From positions 62,001 to 126,000 of the forward strand of contig CAZJYX010000004.1 of NCBI GenBank assembly GCA_964550375.1: a stretch of 64,000 nucleotides of DNA, in the 5' to 3' direction. The stretch comes from JAAYXS01 sp964550375 (lineage in GTDB: Bacteria; Planctomycetota; Phycisphaerae; UBA1845; Fen-1342). Made by a program: the position numbers and the translations under genes. Each line of letters begins with the position of its first letter. The stretch's first letter is position 1. Under the pieces are notes generated by a model, which was given only the letters and a program-made list of their open reading frames with translations, did no database searches and was not told where the DNA came from. Positions 7,771 to 15,319 of this stretch are shown here, piece by piece.

Positions 7771-9728
7771 CAGCCATCCCCGTCCGGCTGCGAGGCAGCC
7801 CCCCCGGCCCCGGCCGCCTCAGCCGTCGCCGAAATCCGGGCGCGCTGCCGCTCCGGCACGCGCAACGCCGGCTCCGGATATGGCGGCGGCACGTTGCCGA
7901 AGACCACGAAATGGCGGCTGTAGTCACCATAGCGCGTCTGTAACCACAGATGCTGCGGCGGCATTGTGCGCCCCTGCCGCGCCAACTCCTCCGGCGCACT
8001 GATCAGAAAGCTGACGTAATCCACCAGCGACGCCACGAACAAGACTGGCTCCGTACCGGACAGTTGCCGAACCATCTCCTCGCCGTAGCGGCGAATCTCG
8101 TAGTCCAATGAACGCTCGTGCCCCTGCTCGCGCAGCAGGTCAAGCTGGTCGATCAGGCGCGGGAAGCGCACGTCGCCGTACCAGACAATGCGCGAATCCT
8201 GGCTACCGAGCTGCCGGAGATGCGGGCGCAGCTCGGCTGGTATCTGTTCATTCAGTTGTGCCGCGAAGTCACGGAACGGCCGCTGTGACATGAACAGCGG
8301 CATGACCTGCGGCCAGCTCCACAGCCACATCAGCCACATCGTCGCCACGATCGCCGCGAAGGAGAGCTGTTCCCGGCGGCGCAGATAGAGCCAGGCCGCC
8401 AGCGAGAACCCCGCGACCAGAATCGCCGCCGCGACGGCGTAGGCCTGCCACACATGCGTCCAAGTGTACAAGTCCGCTAGCTCGTATTGCCCGCGCCGCT
8501 CAAACCAGCGCCGCAACCCCCAAAATGCCCCGCCGAACAGCACCGCCGGCGTCAGCACCCACACCGCCACCGCCCCAGCCAGGTCACGCCGCGGCGTCGC
8601 CCGCCGCGCCGGGTCGAAGAACGCCGCCAGCTCAATCCCCAGCAGTACAAAGAACGGCGGCAGCGCCGGCAGGAAATAACGCCACTCCTTGCCGGTCGAG
8701 GCCGTGAAGAATACGAACAGGCTGGCGATCCAGATTACCATGAACAGCATGCCGCGGCGCTCCACGCCGGGCTGCCGCCGCACGGCCCGCCACAGCGCCC
8801 CGGGCAGCGACAGCGTAAACGGCAGGCAATAGAGCAGCGGCGGCCCCAGGTATGTGAACAGGTAGCGCCAACTGTCCTGCCCCTGAACGTTCGGCAGGTT
8901 CCCCGTGAAGCGGTCAACGAACTCGACTTTCCACTTCGCCAGCGCCGCGTCTTCGGCCCAGAAGACCGCGACGGCCCAAGGCAACCACGGCAGCAGGAAG
9001 ACCAGCACGCCCGCCAAGTGCCAGCCGCTGGCCAGCAGCGACCAGCGCCGTAACAGCAGCACATAGCATGCGACCGGCAACCCCACCACCACCAGCGGCA
9101 TGGGCATCTTGTACAACATGCCGACGCCGGCCATGAAGTAGCCGAGCAGCCAGTACGCCACACGCCGCCGCCCCGGCGGCACACCTTCCGAGCCGATCCA
9201 CAGGGCCGCCAGCGACACCGTTGTGCACGCCGCCAGCCCCAGGTCGGACGCGGCCCGCCGCGACCACCAGAGTATCAGCACGCTGGCCGACATGGCGAAG
9301 CCCGCGTAAACCGCCGCCCGTGCGCCCCCGATGCGCCGCGTCAGCCAGAACACCGTCGCCACCAGCAGCACCGCCGCCACCACGCTCGGCAGCCGGGCGC
9401 TTACCTCGTCTACCGGCGTACCCCGCGCCACGCTCGTCACCATTACCGCCCAATACGGCCCGGGCGACTTCTGCATCCGCACTTCGCCCGAGAAGCGCGG
9501 CACCAGCCAATCCCCCGCCTCGCGCATCTCCCGGGCCGTCTGGGCCACCCAGCAGTCAATCGGCTCGAAATAGGCCCCCCCTGCCAGCCCTATTGAGCAC
9601 AGCAAGATCGTCCAGCCCAGCAGGGCCAGAAACCACGGCGTCGCGGCTCCTTGCGCCGGCGCGCCAACCAAGCCATGCCCGTTGCCGCCGCCCGAGGTGG
9701 GCGAGCCGCCGTCCGGCGACAACTTCAC
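7770..9728 (-). CDS. GT39/ArnT-like polyprenyl-sugar glycosyltransferase
   Basis: A 652-aa polytopic membrane protein with about 11-13 hydrophobic helices, resembling the PMT/ArnT (GT39/GT83) superfamily that moves sugars from polyprenyl phosphate to lipid A or proteins on the periplasmic side. The N-terminal loop has the family's layout (AREMREAGDWLVPRFSGE, then KSPGPYW). The usual Asp-Glu pair before it reads PIDCW, so only the Asp remains. The soluble C-terminal third (after about residue 470) ends in a Pro-rich tail. It overlaps both the YlbF-family gene upstream (ATGA) and the lipid A acyltransferase downstream, which suggests lipid A or another envelope glycolipid as acceptor. The donor and acceptor are unknown. 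Confidence 0.85.
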   Translation of the reverse strand: MKLSPDGGSPTSGGGNGHGLVGAPAQGAATPWFLALLGWTILLCSIGLAGGAYFEPIDCWVAQTAREMREAGDWLVPRFSGEVRMQKSPGPYWAVMVTSVARGTPVDEVSARLPSVVAAVLLVATVFWLTRRIGGARAAVYAGFAMSASVLILWWSRRAASDLGLAACTTVSLAALWIGSEGVPPGRRRVAYWLLGYFMAGVGMLYKMPMPLVVVGLPVACYVLLLRRWSLLASGWHLAGVLVFLLPWLPWAVAVFWAEDAALAKWKVEFVDRFTGNLPNVQGQDSWRYLFTYLGPPLLYCLPFTLSLPGALWRAVRRQPGVERRGMLFMVIWIASLFVFFTASTGKEWRYFLPALPPFFVLLGIELAAFFDPARRATPRRDLAGAVAVWVLTPAVLFGGAFWGLRRWFERRGQYELADLYTWTHVWQAYAVAAAILVAGFSLAAWLYLRRREQLSFAAIVATMWLMWLWSWPQVMPLFMSQRPFRDFAAQLNEQIPAELRPHLRQLGSQDSRIVWYGDVRFPRLIDQLDLLREQGHERSLDYEIRRYGEEMVRQLSGTEPVLFVASLVDYVSFLISAPEELARQGRTMPPQHLWLQTRYGDYSRHFVVFGNVPPPYPEPALRVPERQRARISATAEAAGAGGAASQPDGDG

Positions 9729-10087
9729 GCCCCACCCTCCGGCTGTGCCAAGGCCGCCAACGGCGCCCCCATGGCACTGTTGATCTGGTCCATCAGCTCG
9801 ACATAGTCGGCCTGGACCCGTGCCAGGCCCTTGAGCTGCTCGTTGCCGGCGATGCGGCTCTCCAACTCCGCCAGCTTCTGCTTGTCCGCAACCTCGATCG
9901 GCCGCTGGGCACGCTCCAGCTCACGGATGTGCTGAACATGCTGCCCGTATTCCCGCAAGATCTGCTGGGCGGCGGGATCCTGGCCCACCGCCCGCTGGGC
10001 CGCAAAGTAAGCTTGTACGCGCTCATGGGCGGCAATCGACTCCCCCAACTCACGGGCCCGATCAAGCAATCCCTGGATGCTCGGCAT
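9725..10087 (-). CDS. YlbF/YmcA family protein
   Basis: A 120-aa, mostly helical soluble protein matching the Com_YlbF (YlbF/YmcA) family in length and layout: an N-terminal helix with LLDRARELGESIAAHERVQ, a central AQRAVGQDPAAQQILREY segment like the family's D-x-x-A-x-x-L core, and a long second helix pair. In Firmicutes these proteins form a complex that tunes RNase Y, competence and biofilm formation; that role cannot be transferred directly here. It is the first gene of an overlapping operon with an envelope glycosyltransferase (ATGA overlap) and a lipid A acyltransferase. The ATG at 10087 has AGGAGAGG-like sequence close upstream. Confidence 0.75.
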   Translation of the reverse strand: MPSIQGLLDRARELGESIAAHERVQAYFAAQRAVGQDPAAQQILREYGQHVQHIRELERAQRPIEVADKQKLAELESRIAGNEQLKGLARVQADYVELMDQINSAMGAPLAALAQPEGGA

Positions 10088-10227
10088 GACACCTCTCCTG
10101 CGGCTGAAACGATCGCTCCGGAACGCGGCGGATTGTATCAGCCGGGCTGACGCTTCGCACGTCGGCGCGTTATCATGGCCGGCGAATCAACCGTAGGTTC
10201 GACGGCTGCCGGCGTGGGAGGTACGCC

Positions 10228-11307
10228 ATGGCCACTTCGCGACGTGATTTTCTGCGATCCGCGGTCGGCTTGGCTGCTCTTGGAATCAGCGACGACAACG
10301 CCGGCGTGGCGACCGGCCCGCTGACGGCGCGCACCCTCGCGCCCCCGAGCCATCCCGTCGTCGTCGCCAGCAGCAACGGCATCCCGGCCTGCAACCGCGC
10401 CATGGAACTGCTCAAGGCCGCGGCCGACCCCCTTGATGCCGCCGTGGCCGGCGTCACCGTGGTCGAGGATGACCCAAACGACCATTCGGTCGGCTACGGC
10501 GGACTGCCCAATGAGGACGGCGTCGTCGAGCTTGACGCCTGCGTCATGCACGGACCCACCCACAAGGCCGGCGCGGTGGCAGCGCTCCAGAACATCCGCA
10601 ACCCCGCCGGCGTCGCTCGCCTCGTGATGCGCCACACCGACCACGTGCTGTTGGTCGGCAGCGGCGCCCTGCGCTTCGCCCTCGCGCACGGTTTCCAGAA
10701 GCAAGACCTCCTGACCGACGAAGCCCGCGAAATCTGGCTGAACTGGAAGAAAGAGCGCTCCGGCGCAGACAACCACCTCCCACCCGAGCCCGGCCATCAG
10801 GCTGCCGAGCGACTGCGCGACCGCGGCCTGCCGTTCACTTACGGCACCATAACCTGCCTGGCCCTGAACGCCGGCGGCGACCTGGGCGGCAGCACCTCAA
10901 CGTCCGGACGTTCGTACAAGCTACCCGGCCGCGTGGGCGACTCGCCCATCATCGGCGCCGGCCTGTACATCGACAACGAAGTCGGCGCCTGCGGCTCCAC
11001 CGGCCGCGGCGAGGCCAACCTGCTCAACTGCACGTGTTTCCACGTGGTCGAGCTGATGCGCGCGGGCGCTCCGCCCGCTGAGGCTTGTCGCACAGCCCTA
11101 GCGCGCGTGGCCGCCCGGACCGAGGCACGGCTGCGCGACCAGCGCGGTGAGCCGGACTACCAGCTCAAGCTCTACGCCCTGCGACGCGACGGGGTCTTCG
11201 GGGGCATGTGCATGCGCGACGAGGAGGGGCAGATCGCGGTGCACGACGGCCAGTCCGCCCGGCTGCTGCCGCTGCCCGGCCTCTTCACCGGCCGCCCGCG
11301 CCACTAA
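10228..11307 (+). CDS. Tat-exported N(4)-(beta-N-acetylglucosaminyl)-L-asparaginase
   Basis: A 359-aa Ntn-hydrolase of the glycosylasparaginase family, which cleaves the GlcNAc-Asn bond left after glycoprotein breakdown. The N-terminus has a twin-arginine signal (RRDFLRSAVGLAALG), so export of the folded protein is likely. The family's early segment VSVGYGGLPNEDG-like sequence is present (SVGYGGLPNEDGVVELDA), followed by the substrate-side MHGPTHKAGAVAAL. The autocatalytic cleavage site is in YGTITCLALNAGGDLGG, where Thr follows Gly instead of the more common Asp; downstream GSTSTSG and GDSPIIGAGLYIDNE match the mature beta-subunit. It is monocistronic, facing a terminator shared with the next minus-strand gene. 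Isoaspartyl peptidase activity is an alternative. Confidence 0.85.
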   Translation: MATSRRDFLRSAVGLAALGISDDNAGVATGPLTARTLAPPSHPVVVASSNGIPACNRAMELLKAAADPLDAAVAGVTVVEDDPNDHSVGYGGLPNEDGVVELDACVMHGPTHKAGAVAALQNIRNPAGVARLVMRHTDHVLLVGSGALRFALAHGFQKQDLLTDEAREIWLNWKKERSGADNHLPPEPGHQAAERLRDRGLPFTYGTITCLALNAGGDLGGSTSTSGRSYKLPGRVGDSPIIGAGLYIDNEVGACGSTGRGEANLLNCTCFHVVELMRAGAPPAEACRTALARVAARTEARLRDQRGEPDYQLKLYALRRDGVFGGMCMRDEEGQIAVHDGQSARLLPLPGLFTGRPRH

Positions 11308-11327
11308 CGCCCCCCCAGAAAAAGAAA

Positions 11328-11359
11328 GCCGGCCGGAGACAGGTGCGTCTCCGGCCGGC
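11328..11359. terminator. Perfect 13-bp hairpin terminator, mainly for the minus strand
   Basis: The arms 11328-11340 and 11347-11359 are perfectly complementary with a 6-nt loop. Read on the minus strand, the stem is followed by a T-rich run (complement of the A-rich bases 11318-11327), the pattern of an intrinsic terminator for the minus-strand gene ending at 11488. It lies between convergent genes, 20 bp past the asparaginase stop, and may also stop plus-strand transcription, although the plus-strand tail is only weakly T-rich. Confidence 0.8.
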
Positions 11360-11487
11360 GCTGTCTTAAACACGGCAACGACAAGTCGCCGCTGTCAAGT
11401 GCCCACGACGTTCAACCTGGTTGAACGCCGCCGAGCGGCCGGCAGGCACCGTGTGGCGCTCCGCCGGCCGATCGGGTAATCAGCGAC

Positions 11488-14400
11488 TTACGGACAGGGC
11501 GGACAACCGACCGTCAGGCACTGGACGAACCCGTCAATGTCGAACGAGTTGACGAACCCGTCGCAGTTGATGTCGTTCGCGCACAGGAAGTCGCAGGTGT
11601 ACGTGGCTTGCCACGTCGCCGGCTGCGTCAGCGCGATCACGAACGGGTCGATGTCGAACGAGTTCACCAGACCGTCGCAGTTGGAGTCGCCGCGCTCGAG
11701 GCACGGCGGGCCGCCGCCGTCACAATCAACGCCTTCATTCCACGTGCCGCCGTAGGCCAGGCAGACCGGCTCACTGGTTTCGACGCCGAATTCGCCTTCA
11801 TCGTCGACCAGTACGCAGCAGCCGGCCACGCCGGTCTCGATATGCAGCGTGTACGGCGTGCCGCAGGGGACGTCGCCGAAGCACGACACACCGACGTAGT
11901 AGAAGCCGCCCGGCAGCGCCGCGGACGCCGTCACGTCCGTGCACTGCAGGCCGCCGACGTTCGAGATGACGTAGGCGGGGCAGTAGCCGTCGCCTTCCTC
12001 AAACGGGTCGGGCCAGAGCCAGTACACGTCGGCGGTGAACTCGGCGTCCACCACAGCGCGGACGAGCTTCGCCTCACCGGCCGGGATCTCGTAGTAGTAC
12101 CAGTCCCAGTCACGCAGATCACTGCCGCCGCTGGTGTAGGTACCCATCTCGGCGCAGTAAGTCTGGCCGTCAATGATCTGTAACCAGTCATCCGGGAAGA
12201 CCGGCTCATCCATGAAGCAGCCGTAGTTGTAGGTGTCCACGTATTCGTCGCCACACACCGGCTCGCCTTCCGGCGTGCCGCCCATGGGGCACGGCACGTA
12301 GCAGCAGTCGGCCTGGCACGTCGAGAAGACACCCAGCCACTCATACGTTCCACCGAGCGCGTCGCACTCGGCCTGCGTCAGAACCTCGCACACGTCGTTG
12401 ACGGCGTCACAGCACGCCGCCGCGACCGGCAGGCACTCGATCGAAGCACAGGTCTGGTCGGGGTAGAACTGCGCGCCCGGAGAGGACAGGCAGGTGCTCT
12501 CGGCGACGTTGTCCGTGCAAATGCCGGTGGCCACGTCACAGCAGGCACCGAACAGGTCCGTCGTGTACAAGCAGAACGAGCGGTCACGACCCGATTCGAT
12601 GGCGGGCTGCGAAACCTCGCCATTGTCGTAGAACCAGATCGTCTGGTCACTGTTGGCACCCGGGGCCCAGATGAAGTCCGTCTGCGCACCGTCGATCGTG
12701 GTATCCAGGGCGATACCGATCGAGATGTACTTGGTGCCGGTGGCCGTGCAAGGCGGCGCCAGTATGGCCCGGAAACCCTCGATCGTGCCGAACTCAGGCG
12801 AGCCGGTCCAGGCATAATCCGTGTAGCCCCACGTGGTGTTGATTGCCTCGTAGGTGCAAATCTCCTGGGCGGTGTCCGGAACCGCAACCTGGTCGTAAAT
12901 GCGAATGGTGAAGGGCACCGGCTGCGGTGCCTCATAGTCCGGGCCGTCCCAGATTTGGGTGGTGTTGCCCCACCACTGCACGCGGGTGATCGGACTGCTG
13001 CAACCGCTGAAGTTGTCGATCGGCGTGCGGCGACTGGTCGGGCGATCCCACGAAATGTAGAGGAAACCACCAGCCAGACCGGCGGAGTAGCAGCTACCCG
13101 AAGGACACGTGATCGGCCAAGCCGGCGGCGTGGCCGTGCAGTCCCGGAGGTTCTGCCCGTTGAAACGCGGGTCGCTCTCGTCGCACACCCAACCCCAGTA
13201 GAAGGAGTCCGGCGCCGGGCAGTCCCAAATGAACGTGGTCACGCATATGTCGGTACCGGCCAGGCAGCAAGCCCACGAAACGTCGACGCACTCGATGTCG
13301 CGGCAAAGCTGGCCGGGCTCCCAGCGGTCATACACCCCGACGCAGTCCGTCGAGATGGTGTTCCGGCACTCGGGAATAGACTCGTCACAGCAGGCACCCG
13401 TGAACGGTCCCACGGAGGGGGCCGTCAGGCAGTACGACAGGTCGCCGTCGGCATCTTCCTGCGTGTCCGCTTCTTCATCCCAGAGAACGTGGACCGTGCC
13501 GCCGACCATGGACCGCGCCCACCAGAACGCACAGTAATCGGTGTTCTGAATGGCCATCCAGCCTTTAAACAGCGCAAGCGGCGCCGGCAGCTCGACGTGC
13601 CACTCGTAGATGATGTACTCGCGATCAATGGTGCCACCCTCGCCGAATATCTTGTAGCTATGACCGGTTTCCGCAACCGTCAGCTCCGGAGCCGTGACCG
13701 CGTAGGTCGCGACGGGGCCGGTCGCGTAGTCCGGCCGCCGCGTGAAGTCGTCGAACAGGTAGAACTCAAGCGTGAAGTTGCCCGGCTCCAGCGGGCAGTT
13801 CACGACGCGGCCCTGGTCGTTGAAGATCGCCGCGGCACCCCACCAGGTCACGCCATGGATGGGGCCGCCCACGCCGATGAAGCTCTCGAGGCGCTTGATG
13901 CCCGGCTCCTCGAAGTCACCCCAGCGCGAGTTGCTGACGTACAGAGCCCAGTTGCCGTCCTCGCCTTCCGCCGGCTGTCCGAGCAGCGTGCTCTCCTCCG
14001 GGCAAAGCAGCGGATCCGGCAGATCGCACGGCTCGCAGGTCAGCGACGCACAGTACTGGCTGCCGCAGGCCACGCCCGAGAAGTCGCTCGGGCCAACCCA
14101 GAGCCAGTAGGTGCCCGGTCCCAGGCACTGGACCAGCGACACCGGCGTGCCCGGGCCGGCCGAAGCGCTACGCAGAATCGCCAGGCCCTCGCAGCCATTC
14201 CTTCCGTCGATCATGAAGATCAGCACCGGGAAGTCCGCGACGACCGAGAACGTCAGCTCCGTGTCTTCCGTGAGCACGATCTCGTACCAGTCTGTGTCGC
14301 GAGTCTGGCCGCCATCAATCAGATACGTGCCGGAGGTGCCGAGAATCACGTCGCCACAGGCGATCGGGCTGAAGATCTCGTCCTCGGGCGCATCCGCGTT

Positions 14401-14757
14401 GCAGCCGACATTGAACTGGTCGTCATACCCGTCTTCGCAAATGGGCTCGCCTTCCAACCCGGTGTAATCACAATCCACCCGGGAGCCCGGCGCGAACGAC
14501 AGCTTCTGCGGGACGTACCCCGCCGGAGCCTTCGCGGACAACACCATGCTCGGGGCGGACTGACTGACCTCGATCAACTGGACCGGGCCCTGCGAAATCG
14601 CTTCCGTCTCCGCCTGCTGAGCTCGCTCAAAGTCCGCCTGCGCCGACGGCGTCCCGTGGATCACCGTGGGTACCGGCAGAGTCTTGGTGGGCTCGGCAGC
14701 CGTCACCAAGGCCGTGCACAGCAGCACGGCACACAAACAACACAAGCCTCTCTTCAT
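11488..14757 (-). CDS. Large secreted modular protein with GACC modules and dockerin-like repeats
   Basis: A 1089-aa exported protein. The ATG at 14757 is chosen because AAGGAGA lies just upstream and a signal peptide follows (MKRGLCCLCAVLLCTALVTA). Order by rough residue: a PPC-like beta domain (95-240); a beta-sandwich (255-445); two Cys-rich modules starting GACC (453) and WACC (490); a second beta-sandwich similar to the first (555-732); two more modules, GACC (736) and AACC (779); a second PPC-like domain with the same EGEPxCxDxYxDxxNxGC opening (830-970); a fifth Cys-rich module, AGCC (976); and two dockerin-like repeats, GDSNCDGLVNSFDIDPFV and NDINCDGFVNSFDIDGFV, to the C-terminus. The domains are thus arranged in duplicated sets. 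The role is probably extracellular binding or matrix; no catalytic site is evident. Confidence 0.85.
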   Translation of the reverse strand: MKRGLCCLCAVLLCTALVTAAEPTKTLPVPTVIHGTPSAQADFERAQQAETEAISQGPVQLIEVSQSAPSMVLSAKAPAGYVPQKLSFAPGSRVDCDYTGLEGEPICEDGYDDQFNVGCNADAPEDEIFSPIACGDVILGTSGTYLIDGGQTRDTDWYEIVLTEDTELTFSVVADFPVLIFMIDGRNGCEGLAILRSASAGPGTPVSLVQCLGPGTYWLWVGPSDFSGVACGSQYCASLTCEPCDLPDPLLCPEESTLLGQPAEGEDGNWALYVSNSRWGDFEEPGIKRLESFIGVGGPIHGVTWWGAAAIFNDQGRVVNCPLEPGNFTLEFYLFDDFTRRPDYATGPVATYAVTAPELTVAETGHSYKIFGEGGTIDREYIIYEWHVELPAPLALFKGWMAIQNTDYCAFWWARSMVGGTVHVLWDEEADTQEDADGDLSYCLTAPSVGPFTGACCDESIPECRNTISTDCVGVYDRWEPGQLCRDIECVDVSWACCLAGTDICVTTFIWDCPAPDSFYWGWVCDESDPRFNGQNLRDCTATPPAWPITCPSGSCYSAGLAGGFLYISWDRPTSRRTPIDNFSGCSSPITRVQWWGNTTQIWDGPDYEAPQPVPFTIRIYDQVAVPDTAQEICTYEAINTTWGYTDYAWTGSPEFGTIEGFRAILAPPCTATGTKYISIGIALDTTIDGAQTDFIWAPGANSDQTIWFYDNGEVSQPAIESGRDRSFCLYTTDLFGACCDVATGICTDNVAESTCLSSPGAQFYPDQTCASIECLPVAAACCDAVNDVCEVLTQAECDALGGTYEWLGVFSTCQADCCYVPCPMGGTPEGEPVCGDEYVDTYNYGCFMDEPVFPDDWLQIIDGQTYCAEMGTYTSGGSDLRDWDWYYYEIPAGEAKLVRAVVDAEFTADVYWLWPDPFEEGDGYCPAYVISNVGGLQCTDVTASAALPGGFYYVGVSCFGDVPCGTPYTLHIETGVAGCCVLVDDEGEFGVETSEPVCLAYGGTWNEGVDCDGGGPPCLERGDSNCDGLVNSFDIDPFVIALTQPATWQATYTCDFLCANDINCDGFVNSFDIDGFVQCLTVGCPPCP

Positions 14758-15319
14758 CGAATGTCTCCTTTCGGTGTTCCTACCCCTACACGAATGCTGC
14801 GCCGGCCCACCGTCGTCGACCGCGCGAATAGTCCGCGCCGCGTCCCGAGTACACAACGGAGCTCCGACTCCCATCAACAACTTGTCCACAAAGCAAGAAA
14901 ACAGATCTGAAGGCACCTTGCTTGCCTCATACGCGCACTGCGCATATCTAAACGGGCGGATTGCTTCTTCTGTCCCTTCCAACCCATCAATCCAGCGCAA
15001 CCCAGCCTCACGATAAATATACGGCGGCGAACCCCTTTGTGCAAGGGGTTTTCCGGAACCGTCCGTCGGGCGGCACCTACCCCCACTACTCACTTGTAAC
15101 CGTCTGCAAGACAAGCGCGCCATCCCGGTTAAGCCCCAAAACCGCGTCCCGGCCGATTCGCCCAACCTCACAGCGGCGGACCACGCCCGCCGGCCACCGA
15201 CCCGTCAATGCGAGTTTCCCCACGCGCCCGCTCCCGAACCGGCACCCCGGGGCGAAGGCCGACTTCGCGCGGCGACCGGCGCGTTTCTGCATGTCCCCGT
15301 ATAGCCAAGACTTATGTCC
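14758..15319. other. Intergenic region with no convincing gene
   Basis: This 562-bp stretch lies between mutL and the 1089-aa secreted protein, both on the minus strand. Open frames crossing it lack ribosome binding sites and recognisable sequence. It contains the minus-strand promoter at 15016-15044, an 8-bp inverted repeat at 15030-15050, and an apparent 5' leader of about 250 nt for the secreted protein. I saw no riboswitch fold that I could name. Confidence 0.6.
15016..15044 (-). promoter_or_regulatory. Predicted sigma-70-type promoter of the 1089-aa secreted protein gene
   Basis: On the minus strand, TTGCAC (15044-15039) and TATATT (15021-15016) are separated by 17 bp. The -10 box matches the consensus at five of six positions. 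The region is unusually AT-rich for this genome. The -35 box sits within the inverted repeat AACCCCTT-N5-AAGGGGTT (15030-15050), a possible operator. The transcript would have a leader of roughly 250 nt before the ATG at 14757. Confidence 0.55.

Noticed and set aside
11488..11700. Dockerin-like repeats taken as evidence for a cellulosome
   Set aside because: There is no cohesin or scaffoldin and no glycoside hydrolase in the window; repeats of this sort are widespread in Planctomycetota proteins without enzymes.
12955..14910. 651-aa open frame on the plus strand
   Set aside because: It is antisense to the 1089-aa secreted protein. The composition is Arg/Val-rich as expected of a GC-rich shadow frame, and there is no domain.
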